A stretch of 64,000 nucleotides of DNA from Gordius sp. MW1 (taxonomy: Eukaryota > Nematomorpha > Gordioida > Gordea > Gordiidae), in the NCBI GenBank assembly GCA_964036665.1, contig OZ038530.1:23520001-23584000 (forward strand), in the 5' to 3' direction. The notes beneath the pieces are model-generated. The model made no database searches. It was given only the letters and a program-made list of their open reading frames with translations, and was not told the origin of the DNA. This document shows positions 35,652 through 46,130 of this stretch, one piece after another (position 1 is the stretch's first letter; every line of letters starts with the position of its first letter). The translations under genes were made by a program, and so were the position numbers.

Positions 35652-38600
35652 ATGTCCCCAAAACCCCCTCCCATAATAATTAGCCCAATATCCCCTCCTA
35701 TAACACAGTTTCAACCCTTCCCTTGTTTAATAGATATACCAAAGCCCCTTACTCTAATAAGTAGCTCCACCCCCTCAAGGCCCCTGCCAACTCCAATAAC
35801 AAACCTTACAGTGGATAGCAAGCCCTCCTCGGTATGCTTGCCTTTAAAAATAAGGGAAGCAAGGAAGGATGTATTAAACACTCCTGGTGAAGATGAGGAG
35901 GATAAATCGGAACAGGATTTGAGCAGTAATAAGGAAGATAATTACGTAAATGGTATTAAAAGGTTTTTTGAAGGGTTGACACAAAGTAGCCGTCCCGTAG
36001 CCAAATTAAAAATAGATAATAAGGTCATTGAATGGTTAGGAGACAGTGGAGCTACCATTTCGCTTATTAGTAAATCAAAATTCTTGTCGACATGGCCTAA
36101 CCGGAAGTGGGAAAACACAGATATCAGGGCTAGGCAGGTAGACGGGGGCGAAATAGAAATACTGGGAAAAATTAAGGCTGAGGTAGAGGTGGGGAGTAAG
36201 AAATTAATATTGCCCTTGTATATTACGTCTGTTGAGACTAGACCGATTCTGGGGTGGGAATGGCTCAAGGTGATAGGGCCGTTGAACAAGTGGTTTGGCT
36301 TGTGCGAAAAAATCCGTTGTAGTGGACCACAGGAACAGGGTGGAAAGGATTTCGGCGGAGAAGGTATGAATCCCTTAAGGATGCCAGGTATGGCTTGGGC
36401 TATAAAGTCTACCTCTCCCGGAGCCGAAATAGACGGACTATCGGTAGTAAAGACGGAGTCGTGGAATCAGCCGACATCTTCTACCGACACTCGTAATCTT
36501 ATGGGTGGTGGTGCAGTCCGTTCCCCGAGCGGTTGGTCAGAAAGTCTACAGCGGATGTTGGAAGGGTTCTCGTCTGTCTTTAGGGACGAGCTGGGATGTT
36601 TAAGGGGATACGAATATGACATCCTACTCAAGCCAGGCGCTGTACCAAGGTTTTGGCCAGCGCGAAGAATACCATTTGTTTGGCGGGAGAAAGTGGAAGC
36701 CATCTTGCTACAATGGGTAGAGCAAGGAATAATCGAGCCGGTGGAATATAGCGAATGGGCTACGCCAATAGTACCCGTCAAGAAGCCCGACGGCACCTTG
36801 CGCCTTTGCGCGGACTACAGGGTTTCCCTTAACCCGTGGGCAGTCGAGATAAAGTATCCTCTACCCAGAATCGAAGAAATTTTCGCGAATCTCAAGGGTG
36901 CAAAATATTTTAGTAAGCTGGACTTTGCTAACGCGTACCTCCAGATCAAGTTAAACAACCGCTCGTCTAAGTTGACCACAATAAACACGTCCTTAGGCTT
37001 GTTGGCGTTTAAAAGACTGCCTTTCGGTCTCAGCCTAAGTGCGCCCGTGTTTCAGAAGACCATGGCGTCAATATTTCAGGGTCTTGCTGGTGTGTTCTAC
37101 TACTTAGACGACGTTCTTGTAGTGGGAGCTACAATGAAGGAGCACGACAATAACTTGTTGGCAGTGTTGGAACGCATACAGGAACGAGGTTTACGGGTAC
37201 AGCGAAGTAAATGCGCTATAGGAATGACAGAACTAAAATATTTGGGGCATCAATTGGGTGATGGAGTCGTTCGTCCCTTGCAGAGCAAAGTGGATGCGAT
37301 CCTTAAAATGCGACCACCTCAAAGTAAGAAAGAGACGCTATCCTTTCTGGGATCGGTGAATTACTACAACAGGTTTATGCCTCAGATTGCGAGAATAGCG
37401 GCACCTTTGTACTTGTTGACAACGGACAAGGTGAGATTTGTATGGCGGACCGAGGAGCAGGAGGCGTTTGATGCGTTAAAGAAAATTTTAACGGAAGGTC
37501 CTGTGCTGACGTGCTTTGTTCCCGATCTACCATTAGCTGTAGCGGTGGATGCGTCTCAGCTAGGGGTAGGCGGTGTGCTTTTGCATGTAATCGGTCAGGA
37601 GGAACACCCAATCTTATACTTTTCCAGGAAATTTTCCAAAGCGGAACTTAACTACTCGGTTATCGAAAAGGAAGCTTTGGCGGTGGTAGTGGGTTTGACC
37701 CGTTGCCGTGAATACTTGATTGGTCGAAGTTTCGATGTTTTTACCGACCATAAACCGCTGGTATCTCTTTTTGCGAAGGACAATAGGGATCTATTGTTAA
37801 GTCCGAGGCTGCAAAAATGGTTGTTAGCGCTGGGAAATTTTAATGCAACATTAAAATACCGCAAGGGTAAGTCAAATCACTTGCCAGACACATTATCAAG
37901 ATTGGGAAACGATAAGGATGGCCTAACAGGCGAAGAGTTAGAAGGCGAAAACTTCGCAGAAGTAAAAGTAATAACACAAGATTGCGGCGATGTCGATCTT
38001 GCAAAATTAACTCAAGAGGATCTGAACTTAATTTTGGTGTTAAATTACTTGACGGGAAAGGGTACGCTAGAAACGGTACCATCTACTTATCGAGGCTTGA
38101 TAAATGAACTCGAGGTCAACAACAACGTGTTACTACGCAACGAAAATATAGTAATTCCTTCTGTGTTGCGACCTCAAGTGCTCGAATTACTTCACGCAGG
38201 TCATACGGGTGTAGCTAAGATGAAAGGTCTAGCGAGAAGACACGTCTGGTGGCCCAAGATATCACGAGATATTACCCTGTTCGTGGGACAATGCGGGCAA
38301 TGCGGAAAACTTGCCAGGACGCCAAGACACGACAGGAAGGCGAAATGGCCGTCAACAAAACAAGTTTGGGAAAGAATACACCTGGACTTCTTGGATTTTG
38401 AAAGAAAACAATATATTATCCTCGTAGATGCGCACTCTAGTTGGGTAGAATATAAACAAGTGAGCAAGTTATCTACGGAAGTGGTGGTCGAATTCTTAAA
38501 AAATCTTGCGGGTGCTTATGGTATACCGAAGACGATTGTATCCGACAACGGCACCGCTTTTACTAGCGTCGAGTTCAAAGAATTTTGTAGTAAATGGGGT

Positions 38601-39032
38601 ATACAGCATTTACTTACCCCTCCGTATCATCCGAGTACGAATGGACTCGCGGAAAGGCACGTGGCTGTGGTGAAACGATGGTTGAAGAACGCTAAGGTCG
38701 AGAAGGACGGTACTTGGCTTTATCGACTGTATCACAACGTCGCACCAAGGTTCCCTTCTCGACTACCGGTTAGCGAGATGTTTCTGGGCCGTTTGCCACG
38801 CACGCCTGTTGATACGATGTTACAATCAGCGCAAGCGGACACCAGATCACATGGCGATTCCAAGTTTAAAATCGGTGAGGCAGTGTGGGCGCGTAATTAT
38901 ATTGGTAAAGAGAAATGGGTAGAGGCTAAGATCCTATCTCCAAAAGGTACGAAAATGTATGAGATAGAGGTTCTGGCTTCTCCGGGTAAACACGTGCGTC
39001 ACGTGGAGCAGCTACGCTCTAGATTGATATAA
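35652..39032 (+). CDS. Gypsy Pol polyprotein (inner element)
   Basis: 1126 residues uninterrupted. Order: Pro-rich N-terminus; aspartic protease (WLGDSGATISLIS, about residue 130); reverse transcriptase (RRIPFVWREKVE to YYLDDVLVVG, about 340-520); RNase H (AVDASQLGVGGVL, FTDHKPL); integrase zinc finger (HAGHTGVAKMKG...CGQCG), catalytic core (HLDFLDFERKQYIILVDAHS, VSDNGTAFTS, STNGLAERH) and a C-terminal chromodomain-free tail. Typical Ty3/Gypsy layout. All catalytic motifs are visible. Confidence 0.93.
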   Translation: MSPKPPPIIISPISPPITQFQPFPCLIDIPKPLTLISSSTPSRPLPTPITNLTVDSKPSSVCLPLKIREARKDVLNTPGEDEEDKSEQDLSSNKEDNYVNGIKRFFEGLTQSSRPVAKLKIDNKVIEWLGDSGATISLISKSKFLSTWPNRKWENTDIRARQVDGGEIEILGKIKAEVEVGSKKLILPLYITSVETRPILGWEWLKVIGPLNKWFGLCEKIRCSGPQEQGGKDFGGEGMNPLRMPGMAWAIKSTSPGAEIDGLSVVKTESWNQPTSSTDTRNLMGGGAVRSPSGWSESLQRMLEGFSSVFRDELGCLRGYEYDILLKPGAVPRFWPARRIPFVWREKVEAILLQWVEQGIIEPVEYSEWATPIVPVKKPDGTLRLCADYRVSLNPWAVEIKYPLPRIEEIFANLKGAKYFSKLDFANAYLQIKLNNRSSKLTTINTSLGLLAFKRLPFGLSLSAPVFQKTMASIFQGLAGVFYYLDDVLVVGATMKEHDNNLLAVLERIQERGLRVQRSKCAIGMTELKYLGHQLGDGVVRPLQSKVDAILKMRPPQSKKETLSFLGSVNYYNRFMPQIARIAAPLYLLTTDKVRFVWRTEEQEAFDALKKILTEGPVLTCFVPDLPLAVAVDASQLGVGGVLLHVIGQEEHPILYFSRKFSKAELNYSVIEKEALAVVVGLTRCREYLIGRSFDVFTDHKPLVSLFAKDNRDLLLSPRLQKWLLALGNFNATLKYRKGKSNHLPDTLSRLGNDKDGLTGEELEGENFAEVKVITQDCGDVDLAKLTQEDLNLILVLNYLTGKGTLETVPSTYRGLINELEVNNNVLLRNENIVIPSVLRPQVLELLHAGHTGVAKMKGLARRHVWWPKISRDITLFVGQCGQCGKLARTPRHDRKAKWPSTKQVWERIHLDFLDFERKQYIILVDAHSSWVEYKQVSKLSTEVVVEFLKNLAGAYGIPKTIVSDNGTAFTSVEFKEFCSKWGIQHLLTPPYHPSTNGLAERHVAVVKRWLKNAKVEKDGTWLYRLYHNVAPRFPSRLPVSEMFLGRLPRTPVDTMLQSAQADTRSHGDSKFKIGEAVWARNYIGKEKWVEAKILSPKGTKMYEIEVLASPGKHVRHVEQLRSRLI

Positions 39033-39054
39033 TAATCTTTTATATTTTATCTAG

Positions 39055-39765
39055 ATGGAATACCGTACTGAGTGGGTGGTTGTAGAAGTGCGCGTGCGAG
39101 CGGTAGCACACGAACGATGGGGGAGGCCGAGACCTGTCGTGTTTGAGGTCAGGGAGAGGCGGCCGATGGAACCCTATATCAGCGTGCTTCACGAAAACCC
39201 ACGCACGGAGGAAAGAACGTCGGGTCGGCACAGACGGGCGACTCGTCACGAGGCAGCTAGGCCTCGTTCGGGCAGGCAGAGGGACGCGGTCCACAGACAC
39301 CGTGGCCAGCCCGGGGGTTTAGCTGGGCGGGTTGACCTCGTGCGACCGCAAAGTGTGGCCCCGCGCACTATCCGAAATATATCAACGCAAGGTACAGCAA
39401 TTCGCCAGAGACGTCCCGAGACAAGGACAGAGGAAAGAAGGAGACCGTCGCGTGGTCCACAGGAAGGAAGACCGGCTGCACCACAGCAAGCGAGGGCCTT
39501 CTGCAGGGCATGCGGAAGCTGGCACCGTTTGCCGAGGTGTAGACGAAGGATCCCGTCCAGACCTACGAGGCAAGAAAGTACGGTGGAGCCGGTACAAGCC
39601 CTGACGACGGTAGAGCCGGCACGTGTGGAAGGGGTTACGATGGACACCAGCGAGGTCGTGGTCAACGCGGAGGAAGAATTGCTGTTATTAGGAAATACGC
39701 CCGAGCGAGACAGCGCGGACCTGGTGGTCCCTCATTTTGAAAGGATGAGGTGTGATGATCAGTAA
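39055..39765 (+). CDS. Third frame of the inner Gypsy element: basic, zinc-knuckle-like protein
   Basis: 236 residues starting 22 nt after the pol stop. Very Arg-rich (REVRERRPMEP-like, RTEERRRPSRG), with CRACGSWHRLPRC, a C-x2-C-x3-H-x4-C pattern close to a retroviral zinc knuckle, and an acidic C-terminal end. It is higher in GC than the surroundings. No envelope features (no signal peptide or membrane helix). An accessory nucleic-acid-binding role is a guess. The frame runs 15 nt into the right LTR. Confidence 0.5.
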   Translation: MEYRTEWVVVEVRVRAVAHERWGRPRPVVFEVRERRPMEPYISVLHENPRTEERTSGRHRRATRHEAARPRSGRQRDAVHRHRGQPGGLAGRVDLVRPQSVAPRTIRNISTQGTAIRQRRPETRTEERRRPSRGPQEGRPAAPQQARAFCRACGSWHRLPRCRRRIPSRPTRQESTVEPVQALTTVEPARVEGVTMDTSEVVVNAEEELLLLGNTPERDSADLVVPHFERMRCDDQ

Positions 39766-40020
39766 CCTTTTCCATGCGTGTATTAATAGGATAACCGCCA
39801 TTTTGTATATAATGTAACGAATAGACGTATCTGAAGAAAGAATCACGTGATATGTGGCCTGTTTTTGTTTGGTGTAATCGCATGTTGTAAATTTGAATAT
39901 TAAAAAAGATCATTTTTCGGGATTATTACATATTGTATAAATAAAGATACCTGTTGGGGAGTTAATAAAGTTGAATACTTGATCTAGAATATCTTAACGC
40001 CCTCAAGGCCTATTCTGACA
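39751..40020 (+). repeat. 3' LTR of the inner Gypsy element
   Basis: 270 bp, one extra base relative to the 5' LTR. Confidence 0.9.
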
Positions 40021-40359
40021 TATGGATCAAATATATTTTAGAATTATGATTATCAAACATTTCAAAACAAATTTTTTAAAATTTATAATTAATGAAATTA
40101 TTAAAATCACGAAAAATATTACATAATAAATTAACATACCTTTCTAGAACGTTGGCCTGTGCGGGTTTCCATTGTGGCTTTTGACCGATCGCTTGTTACG
40201 GCGGTTTAGTATCGATTGTCTCCCTAAGGTCGTAGTTCAGTTGACCGTTCACTTGTACTCGATTGTCTTTCTAAGGTCGTCTTCGGACTTTTGCTTTAGG
40301 CTGGTTTGATTGAAGGCGTATCTTAAGGTCGCTTCTTGTACACTGTACCGGGGCACCAC

Positions 40360-41113
40360 TGTTGTATTTCGCAACTACTGTTGTGTCTCAGAACTAGGGG
40401 CGGGGGTGTTTTATCTCGGAAAATGGGAGAAGTATTGGCACCTTTAATATCAATTTCCAAATAATTTATTTTGCCACTTTCGCTTCCAATAACAACGATA
40501 GGTATATATAACTATGTAACCACGAAACGAATTACAGTACAATGATAATAACGCGGGAATATAATTCTCTAGCGATTAAACAGGGGGAGAAAATTGATTC
40601 TAATGTGGGAAATTCTAGTTCTCTTAAGTATTGGAGGAAGGAACTATTTGGAGTAACGTTCGGAAAATAACGTTCTGCGTGAGAAACATTCTGAAAGCAA
40701 TGTTCTGGTGTGTATCGATTTTCGTTGGGCTTTTATAGGTTCGATTTTGTTGGCCTGGATCTTTATCCTTGAAACTTCTTTACTTTTCTAACCCATCTTA
40801 CCGCGCCAATTTCGTGATGAATGGCCCTAACTTCCAAGGTTTTCCCACGGCCTTTGGAAACTTCAACTGACAGTTATAGTTTTCCCCTACGTTTCTTGTG
40901 CCAATTCAATATTTATTACTAGGGTTTGTTGTATCCTTGCTTCTTTCTGATCCTTCTTTCGGGCCAAGTCGTAATTTACGGCTTTGTTTTGCTGTATCCT
41001 TGTGCTATTTTGTTACCAACCCAAACTTCTGTGACCTTCCTTCGTTCTTAGCCCTCCTTCCGAAGCGCGTCACATGCGCTTCCTATTAAGGAGTGGGTCG
41101 CATGGATATGACA
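40360..41113 (-). repeat. 5' LTR of the outer Gypsy element
   Basis: 754 bp; partner of 31188-31941, primer-binding site just to its left on the plus strand. Confidence 0.9.
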
Positions 41114-41427
41114 ACTAGTTAAATTGCATAGCAATTAAAAGTAAACAACTTTTATTTATGTTTATTATATAATAGATAATTTAACAAATCTTATATATAA
41201 CACACCGAGGGAGATAGAGATGAGGGGTGGGGCACCTCTTATGCATTAATTTAAAAAATAACACAGCGAGGGAGATAGAGATGAGGGGTGGGGCACCTCT
41301 TTCTCATGTATTAATTTAAAAAAGCGATAACCTAATATACCCAATGCAAATAGATAGGAGGGTAACGGACGGACAACGGACGGACGGACAACAAAAAACG
41401 AGCCCATAAATTGCATAGCAATTAATA
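41114..41427 (+). mobile_element. Helentron-like element, copy 2, right part
   Basis: Resumes after the ACTAG duplication with TTAAATTGCATAGCAATTAA, then a duplicated ~60-bp unit (GAGGGAGATAGAGATGAGGGG), then an ACGG/GGAC tetranucleotide run (41369-41392), and the 3' hairpin ATTGC-ATA-GCAAT. The tetranucleotide type is the one known in pearl and mini-me elements. Confidence 0.6.
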
Positions 41428-41589
41428 CTTCAATCCCCTCATCTGCCCCTGTGGAGCGGGTTTTTAGTATAGCTAATGCTGTATTAACTGCCAAGCGTTC
41501 CTGCTTATCAGATGACATTTTTGAAAGACAAATATTATTAAAAATCAATAAGAAAATTTTTTTATAAATAAATAATCTTTATATTCGCT

Positions 41590-41852
41590 GTATTAGATTA
41601 TATTGATTTATAATTATATTGTCGAAATAAAATCATTAATTTTATTACGGCTATTTATTTAAAAAATATAAGACATTTATTGAATTAAATTTTAAAAAAA
41701 TTTATCATAAATTTTGAACGAATGTGAACGCGTTCATGAACGTGAACGCGTTTCTTTTTTTTTAAACGAACGTGAACGTGAACGCGTTCGATTTTTGTTA
41801 ATGAACGTTGAACGCGAACGCGTTCGATTTTTTTTAGAATGTTTACAGCACT
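41590..41852. mobile_element. hAT-like fragment, GAACGCGTTC family (1)
   Basis: Array of GAACGTGAACGCGTTC palindromes (41713-41830) ending in TGTTTACAGCACTA, a plausible hAT terminus (TAGTGCTGTAAAC inverted). The left end was not found. Shares its AT-rich left arm with 41955-42175. Confidence 0.45.
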
Positions 41853-41954
41853 AATTTTTTATAATAGTTTGGTCGACCCCCCCTCCAATTTCAAGCACAT
41901 TACTTGTGTAAACTTCAGCCCATTAATATCCTAGCCTCTTCATTTTATTTTTAT

Positions 41955-42175
41955 ACAGCTTTTTTTTGAATAGGAGTCAAATTTACAACTTATTGAAATA
42001 AAATTATTATTTTTTATCATGACTAATAAATTGTGTCAAAAATTATAAACATTTATTAAATTAAAAAATAAATTTATCATATAATTTTGAACGAACGTGA
42101 ACGCGTCGTTCCTTTTTTTGAAGACGAACATGAACGTGAACGGTTCGATTTTTTTAAAACTGTTTACAGCATTAC
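41955..42175. mobile_element. hAT-like fragment, GAACGCGTTC family (2)
   Basis: Second, shorter copy: TTATCAT...TTTTGAACGAACGTGAACGCG then CTGTTTACAGCATTA. Diverged from the first copy; no target duplication seen. Confidence 0.4.
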
Positions 42176-42458
42176 TAAATACCATATGTTTCATGAAAAA
42201 GATAAGCTAATAAAGAGTGCAGGTTTCGAACGCCACAACTACTCATAAAAAATACAAAATCTTTGTTGTAATGCATAATGTTATACCGTATAACATTATG
42301 CTAGCTATCAAGAACCAAAAAATTCCGGCCTGTCTCGGAACCACGGGCCGTAAAATTAGACTTTCAGGCGGGCCCGGGGGTACATTATGAAAAGAAGATT
42401 CGATTAATTCGCCCTTAATGAGATTTTTTATAAACTGTGTATTTTGTTTTGGTGTATT

Positions 42459-43475
42459 ATTAATTGCTATGCAATTTATGGGCTCACTTTCCATTTTGTT
42501 TGTCACGCTCTTCGGTGTCACGCACCGAGCGTGGATGTCACGCACCGAACGTGGATGTCAAGCACCGAGTTTCTTGTTTTGTTTACTTTTAATTTTTGTT
42601 AATTTAACCAGTTTTTGGGTTCGAATCCCGGGTTTTTTTTCGCCTATTATGATTGTTCCTGTTACTACCATTGATAATAAGACTTTTTGGCCGTCCGTTG
42701 GCTGCTGACCGATGGAAAAAATGACCATTAACCAAAATGTGAATCCAAGTTTATTTTTTCGTTTTTTTTGACTATTATGATTGTTCCTGTTACTACCAAT
42801 GCTATTATGACTTTTTGGCCGTCCGTTGGCTGCTGACCGATGGAAAAAATGACCATTGGCCAAAATGTGAATCCAAGTTGATTTTTTCGTTTTTTTTCGA
42901 CTATTATGATTGTTCCTGTTACTACCAATGCTATTATGACTTTTTGGCCGTCCGTTGGCTGCTGACCGATGGAAAAAATGACCATTGGCCAAAATGTGAA
43001 TCCAAGTTTATTTTTTCGTTTTTTTTCGACTATTATGATTGTTCCTGTTACTACCAATGCTATTATGACTTTTTGGCCGTCCGTTGGCTGCTGATCGATG
43101 GAAAAAAATGACCATTGGCCAAAATCTGAATCCAAGTTGATTTTTTCGTTTTTTTTCGACTATTATGATTGTTCCTGTTACTACCAATGCTATTATGACT
43201 TTTTGGCCGTCCGTTGGCTGCTGACCGATGGAGAAAATGACCATTGGCCAAAATGTGAATCCAAGTTTATTTTTTCGTTTTTTTTCGACTATTATGATTG
43301 TTCCTATTACTACCAATGCTATTATGACTTTTTGGCCGTCCGTTGGCTGCTGACCGATGGAAAAAAATGACCATTGGCCAAAATGTGAATCCAAGTTTAT
43401 TTTTTCGTTTTTTTTCGACTATTATGAATTTATAACCACCTCTACCCTGTCCTGGCTGCTGACCAATGAAAAAAA
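42459..43475 (-). mobile_element. Helentron-like element, copy 3 (regular ~129-bp array)
   Basis: Reverse orientation: 3' hairpin ATTGCTATGCAAT at the left, a TCACGCACCGA(G/A)CGTGGATG simple-repeat zone, then six or seven very regular ~129-bp units starting near 42640, spaced at about 42769, 42898, 43027, 43156, 43286 and 43413. The 5' hairpin end is missing. Long frames over the array exist on both strands only because the unit length is a multiple of three and stop-poor. Confidence 0.65.
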
Positions 43476-44307
43476 TGCCTTATACCATTTTTGAATATCT
43501 ATACTATTTTATTTTTAGATATCTTATTAATAAATCTAATTATTATTACATCTTAATTTTAAAAGTCATATTTTTTAATATCTAACGCATTTTTATATAT
43601 TTAAATTTTATTTTCAAAAATTTTTATTATAAGCCACAATAGGAATTATCCCAATTTAATAACATATTACATTAACCAAAAGTAAGTTATTAAATTTTAT
43701 CATTTTTAGATGTGCGGTCGTAACAGGCAATCCAATTCTCTATTATTATTAAAAAGTTGATTAATTAATTTTATTATTTCTAATTTCCGCCTGTTGTTAT
43801 TTTAATTGAAACTATTTTCTAACACTTAAAATTAACCTAATATTTAGGTTTGAAATTGCAGTTGTCATAATTGAAAATTACAACTAGATAATCAATATAT
43901 TAGAATTATTATTATATAGCAATTAAAAGGGGAAAGGGGGAAATTATTCCTTCGTCATTTTATATTGATTTTTTTTTCAATGGCGCTATGCCAAGGTTAA
44001 ACCCTTACCCCTATCTTCCTCTATCCTCCCACCGCTAGGGGGCGGGAGTGGAGGAGATGAAGATTATTTCACAATATTGGCAGATTTATATATGGAAGAG
44101 AATACCAATAGTTTTATATTAATAGTAGTAGCCAGAATTTAATTTAAGGTTCATCAATTAGCCTGGTTATTTTTATAACCCCCTCCTTGCCTTTTATATT
44201 TTAGCAAATAAATTAATATAAAATTAGTAATACACTAAAGAAAGCCTAACCTAGACGAGGATAATTGTTGTTATAACAGGAAACATTCTTTACGACAATA
44301 TGGATTT
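43476..44307. other. No recognised feature
   Basis: AT-rich with one GC-richer patch (44020-44065, CACCGCTAGGGGGCGGGAGTGG). No exon or repeat family recognised. Confidence 0.4.
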
Positions 44308-44898
44308 TAATTGCTATGCAATTATGGGCTCACTTTTTGAATTAATAATAGAATTTTTAAAGTATATTTGATTATTTTAATGTTCACATTTCATTTTACA
44401 AAACAATCCCTTGTTACATGGCCAGCTTCTGCCAAATTAAAAAAATACTATCTTTTTCTTCTTCAAATTTTTATCACATGCAAAACATACGTTATAAAAC
44501 GGCGAGTAAAATTGAGGTTTTAAATTTAAATGAATTTTATTTTTTTTTACAAAAAAGTAGATTTTTATGTTGTGTAACTAGCATGGGAGTAGTCAAGGGG
44601 GAAACCCTAGCAATTATCCTACCCCCTATAGGCATTCTCGCCCCTTCACACCTTTCTCGCCCATAAATTGCATAGCAAATATGCTACATTTATACGTAGA
44701 ATAGATGAGTCGTCCCCTCTTCCCTTCCCCCCCCCTTCCCTTCTCCCCCTTCTCCGGGGGTCGGGGGGCGGAACCCCCAGGAGATGGGGGTTTGGGGGCA
44801 GAGCCCCGAACGGGGGACTGGGGGCTCCGCCCCCAGCAGCAAGGGGGTCTGGGGGCGAAGCCCCCAGTTACGCCCGAAGGGCGTATTTTTTGTAACCT
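44308..44898 (-). mobile_element. Helentron-like element, copy 4 (no minisatellite)
   Basis: Left end TAATTGCTATGCAATTATGG is the family 3' hairpin; right end is the family 5' zone, including CCTATAGGCATTCTCGCCCC, CCCATAAATTGCATAGCAAA, a pyrimidine tract and a terminal hairpin ACGCCCGAAGGGCGT. The middle lacks the ~120-bp units. It carries a distinctive GC-rich palindrome cluster at 44750-44890. Confidence 0.5.
44750..44890. repeat. Cluster of GC-rich palindromes
   Basis: Successive stems: GGGGGCAGAGCCCC, GGGGGCTCCGCCCCC, GGGGGCGAAGCCCCC and GCCCGAAGGGC, separated by CGGGGGACT / AAGGGGGTCT spacers at roughly 27-32 bp spacing, in a region otherwise about 30% GC. They could form a row of hairpins. 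Confidence 0.75.
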
Positions 44899-44995
44899 TT
44901 TGATTGTATTTAGATCTTACCCAAAAAAGCTTGAATTAAATTTTAAATTTTTACAAGTATATAACAAAGATTTAAAATTTAAAGATTTTTAGTTT

Positions 44996-45140
44996 CGGGC
45001 AGGGCAGTTTGGGCAGCTTTAATGATCCGGGCATGGCCTGATAGACATTTTGAAAGGTTCGGGCGGGCTCGGGCGGGCAATTTAATTTAAAAATAGGACA
45101 CGGCCGAGTATGGGCATTATGTCCTTGAGGGTTAGAATAT
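44996..45140. mobile_element. GCCCG-family hAT-like fragment
   Basis: Words CGGGCAGGGCAGTTTGGGCA, GGTTCGGGCGGGCTCGGGCG resemble the arms of the element at 6953-8075. No ends recognised. Confidence 0.4.
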
Positions 45141-46130
45141 GTTCAGTTGTTGTTTTGAACTTGCAAAACCCCGTTTGATTGTTTTAAGTTATTATTGATA
45201 TAGGGGTAAACTAGAGCCCTGCAAAGTCACTTTTTTTCAACCCGAACCGACTTCAAAGCGTTTTTAATTTTTTTTAACCCGAACCCGACCCGACCCTAAA
45301 GCGTTTAAAAATTTTTTAACCCGAACCCGACCCGATTCGAAAGCGTTTTAAGCCAAATCCGACCCGACCAGACTCGACCCGAACATAAAGAAACGTTGGT
45401 GTAAAATTGATTTTGATGGTTTAAATGGCAACAAAATGTTATCTCCAAAAAAACAACAAAAGATTTAACAACATTGTGAAACATGTTTGCCAGAAATGAA
45501 AGCATTAGAAAAAAAGTAGATCCGAATTCAGAAAAGTTTTTTAGTATATTATACCTAAAGTATCCCATTTAACAAGCCATTCATTATCATCAGTAGGCAC
45601 CATAAAAAAATGCAGTTATTCTTAAACTTTTGCTAACTTAAAATGAGTCTGTCTTAACTATCAAGCAATTTTGTTTAAGGTTAATGGTTGTGGCAATTGT
45701 GCGGAAATGAAAGGAGAAAATTTAATTATTTTTTTTTAACTCTAATCTTTTAAATCATGTTTTTTATACATTTTAATCTTGGGTTTAATAAATAATCATA
45801 ATATTTTATTTTATTCTAGTGTTTATGTTAGACGGTAAGGCAAGTTGAGACAACATATTTAAAAAAGAAAAATGAGAGTTCACAAAATCGTTAATAAGTT
45901 TTGTGATATTAATTATATGTTTATTGTAATTTATAGCATCAATGAAGATATTCTACCTTTCTGAGTTTTAAATTGAGCCTATTCAAAATTAAGATATAAT
46001 TTAAAGGAAATTAATGAATGTATGAGATAAATGAATCATATATTTTCGATATTAAATATAAATATTATATATAATGGCATTAATTTACACGATATGTCTA
46101 TTATGTTATATAAGATTCAATACCTTCAAC

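Larger units (their letters stand above)
34609..40020 (+). mobile_element. Ty3/Gypsy LTR retroelement (inner), looks whole
   Basis: LTRs of 269 and 270 bp (34609-34877, 39751-40020), TGTGATGATCAG...TTCTGACA, differing by about one position; 4-bp flank TATG on both sides. Primer-binding site TGGTGTCAAGAAG follows the left LTR; a purine tract AAAGGATGAGG precedes the right. Inserted in opposite orientation into the outer element. It carries a small CCHC reading frame, a long uninterrupted pol and a third basic frame. Near-identical LTRs mean a very recent insertion. Confidence 0.9.
31188..41113 (-). mobile_element. Ty3/Gypsy LTR retroelement (outer), broken, hosting another Gypsy
   Basis: Two 754-bp LTRs that look identical by eye (31188-31941, 40360-41113), TG...CA ends, flanked by a perfect 5-bp duplication ACTAG (31183-31187, 41114-41118). 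Minus orientation: primer-binding site TGGTGCCCCGGTACAG beside the right LTR, purine tract AGAAAAAAGGAAGG beside the left. Parts seen: a Gag end with two CCHC knuckles (CFTCGNTNHVQRNC, CVNCGNIGHYSDFC; about 34.3-34.6 kb), a protease (FIFDTGSSLTIV) and the entry of reverse transcriptase (about 33.9-32.4 kb). Most of pol is absent. Identical LTRs with a gutted pol imply recent movement using proteins from a relative. Confidence 0.88.

Noticed and set aside
35942-38467. Several minus-strand frames of 70-115 codons opposite the inner Gypsy pol
   Set aside because: Antisense shadows of a strongly coding frame with no recognisable domains.
42558-43394. Overlapping long frames on both strands (100-144 codons) repeating QQPTDGQKVIIALVVTGTII
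   Set aside because: They lie wholly in the ~129-bp minisatellite; the unit length is a multiple of three and poor in stops, so long frames arise automatically. Same for frames at 5144-5899, 29877-30203 and 50794-51553.
42640-43440. Regular direct repeats resembling a CRISPR array
   Set aside because: Units are ~129 bp and repetitive throughout, with no short conserved repeat plus unique spacers, and the context is an animal genome.
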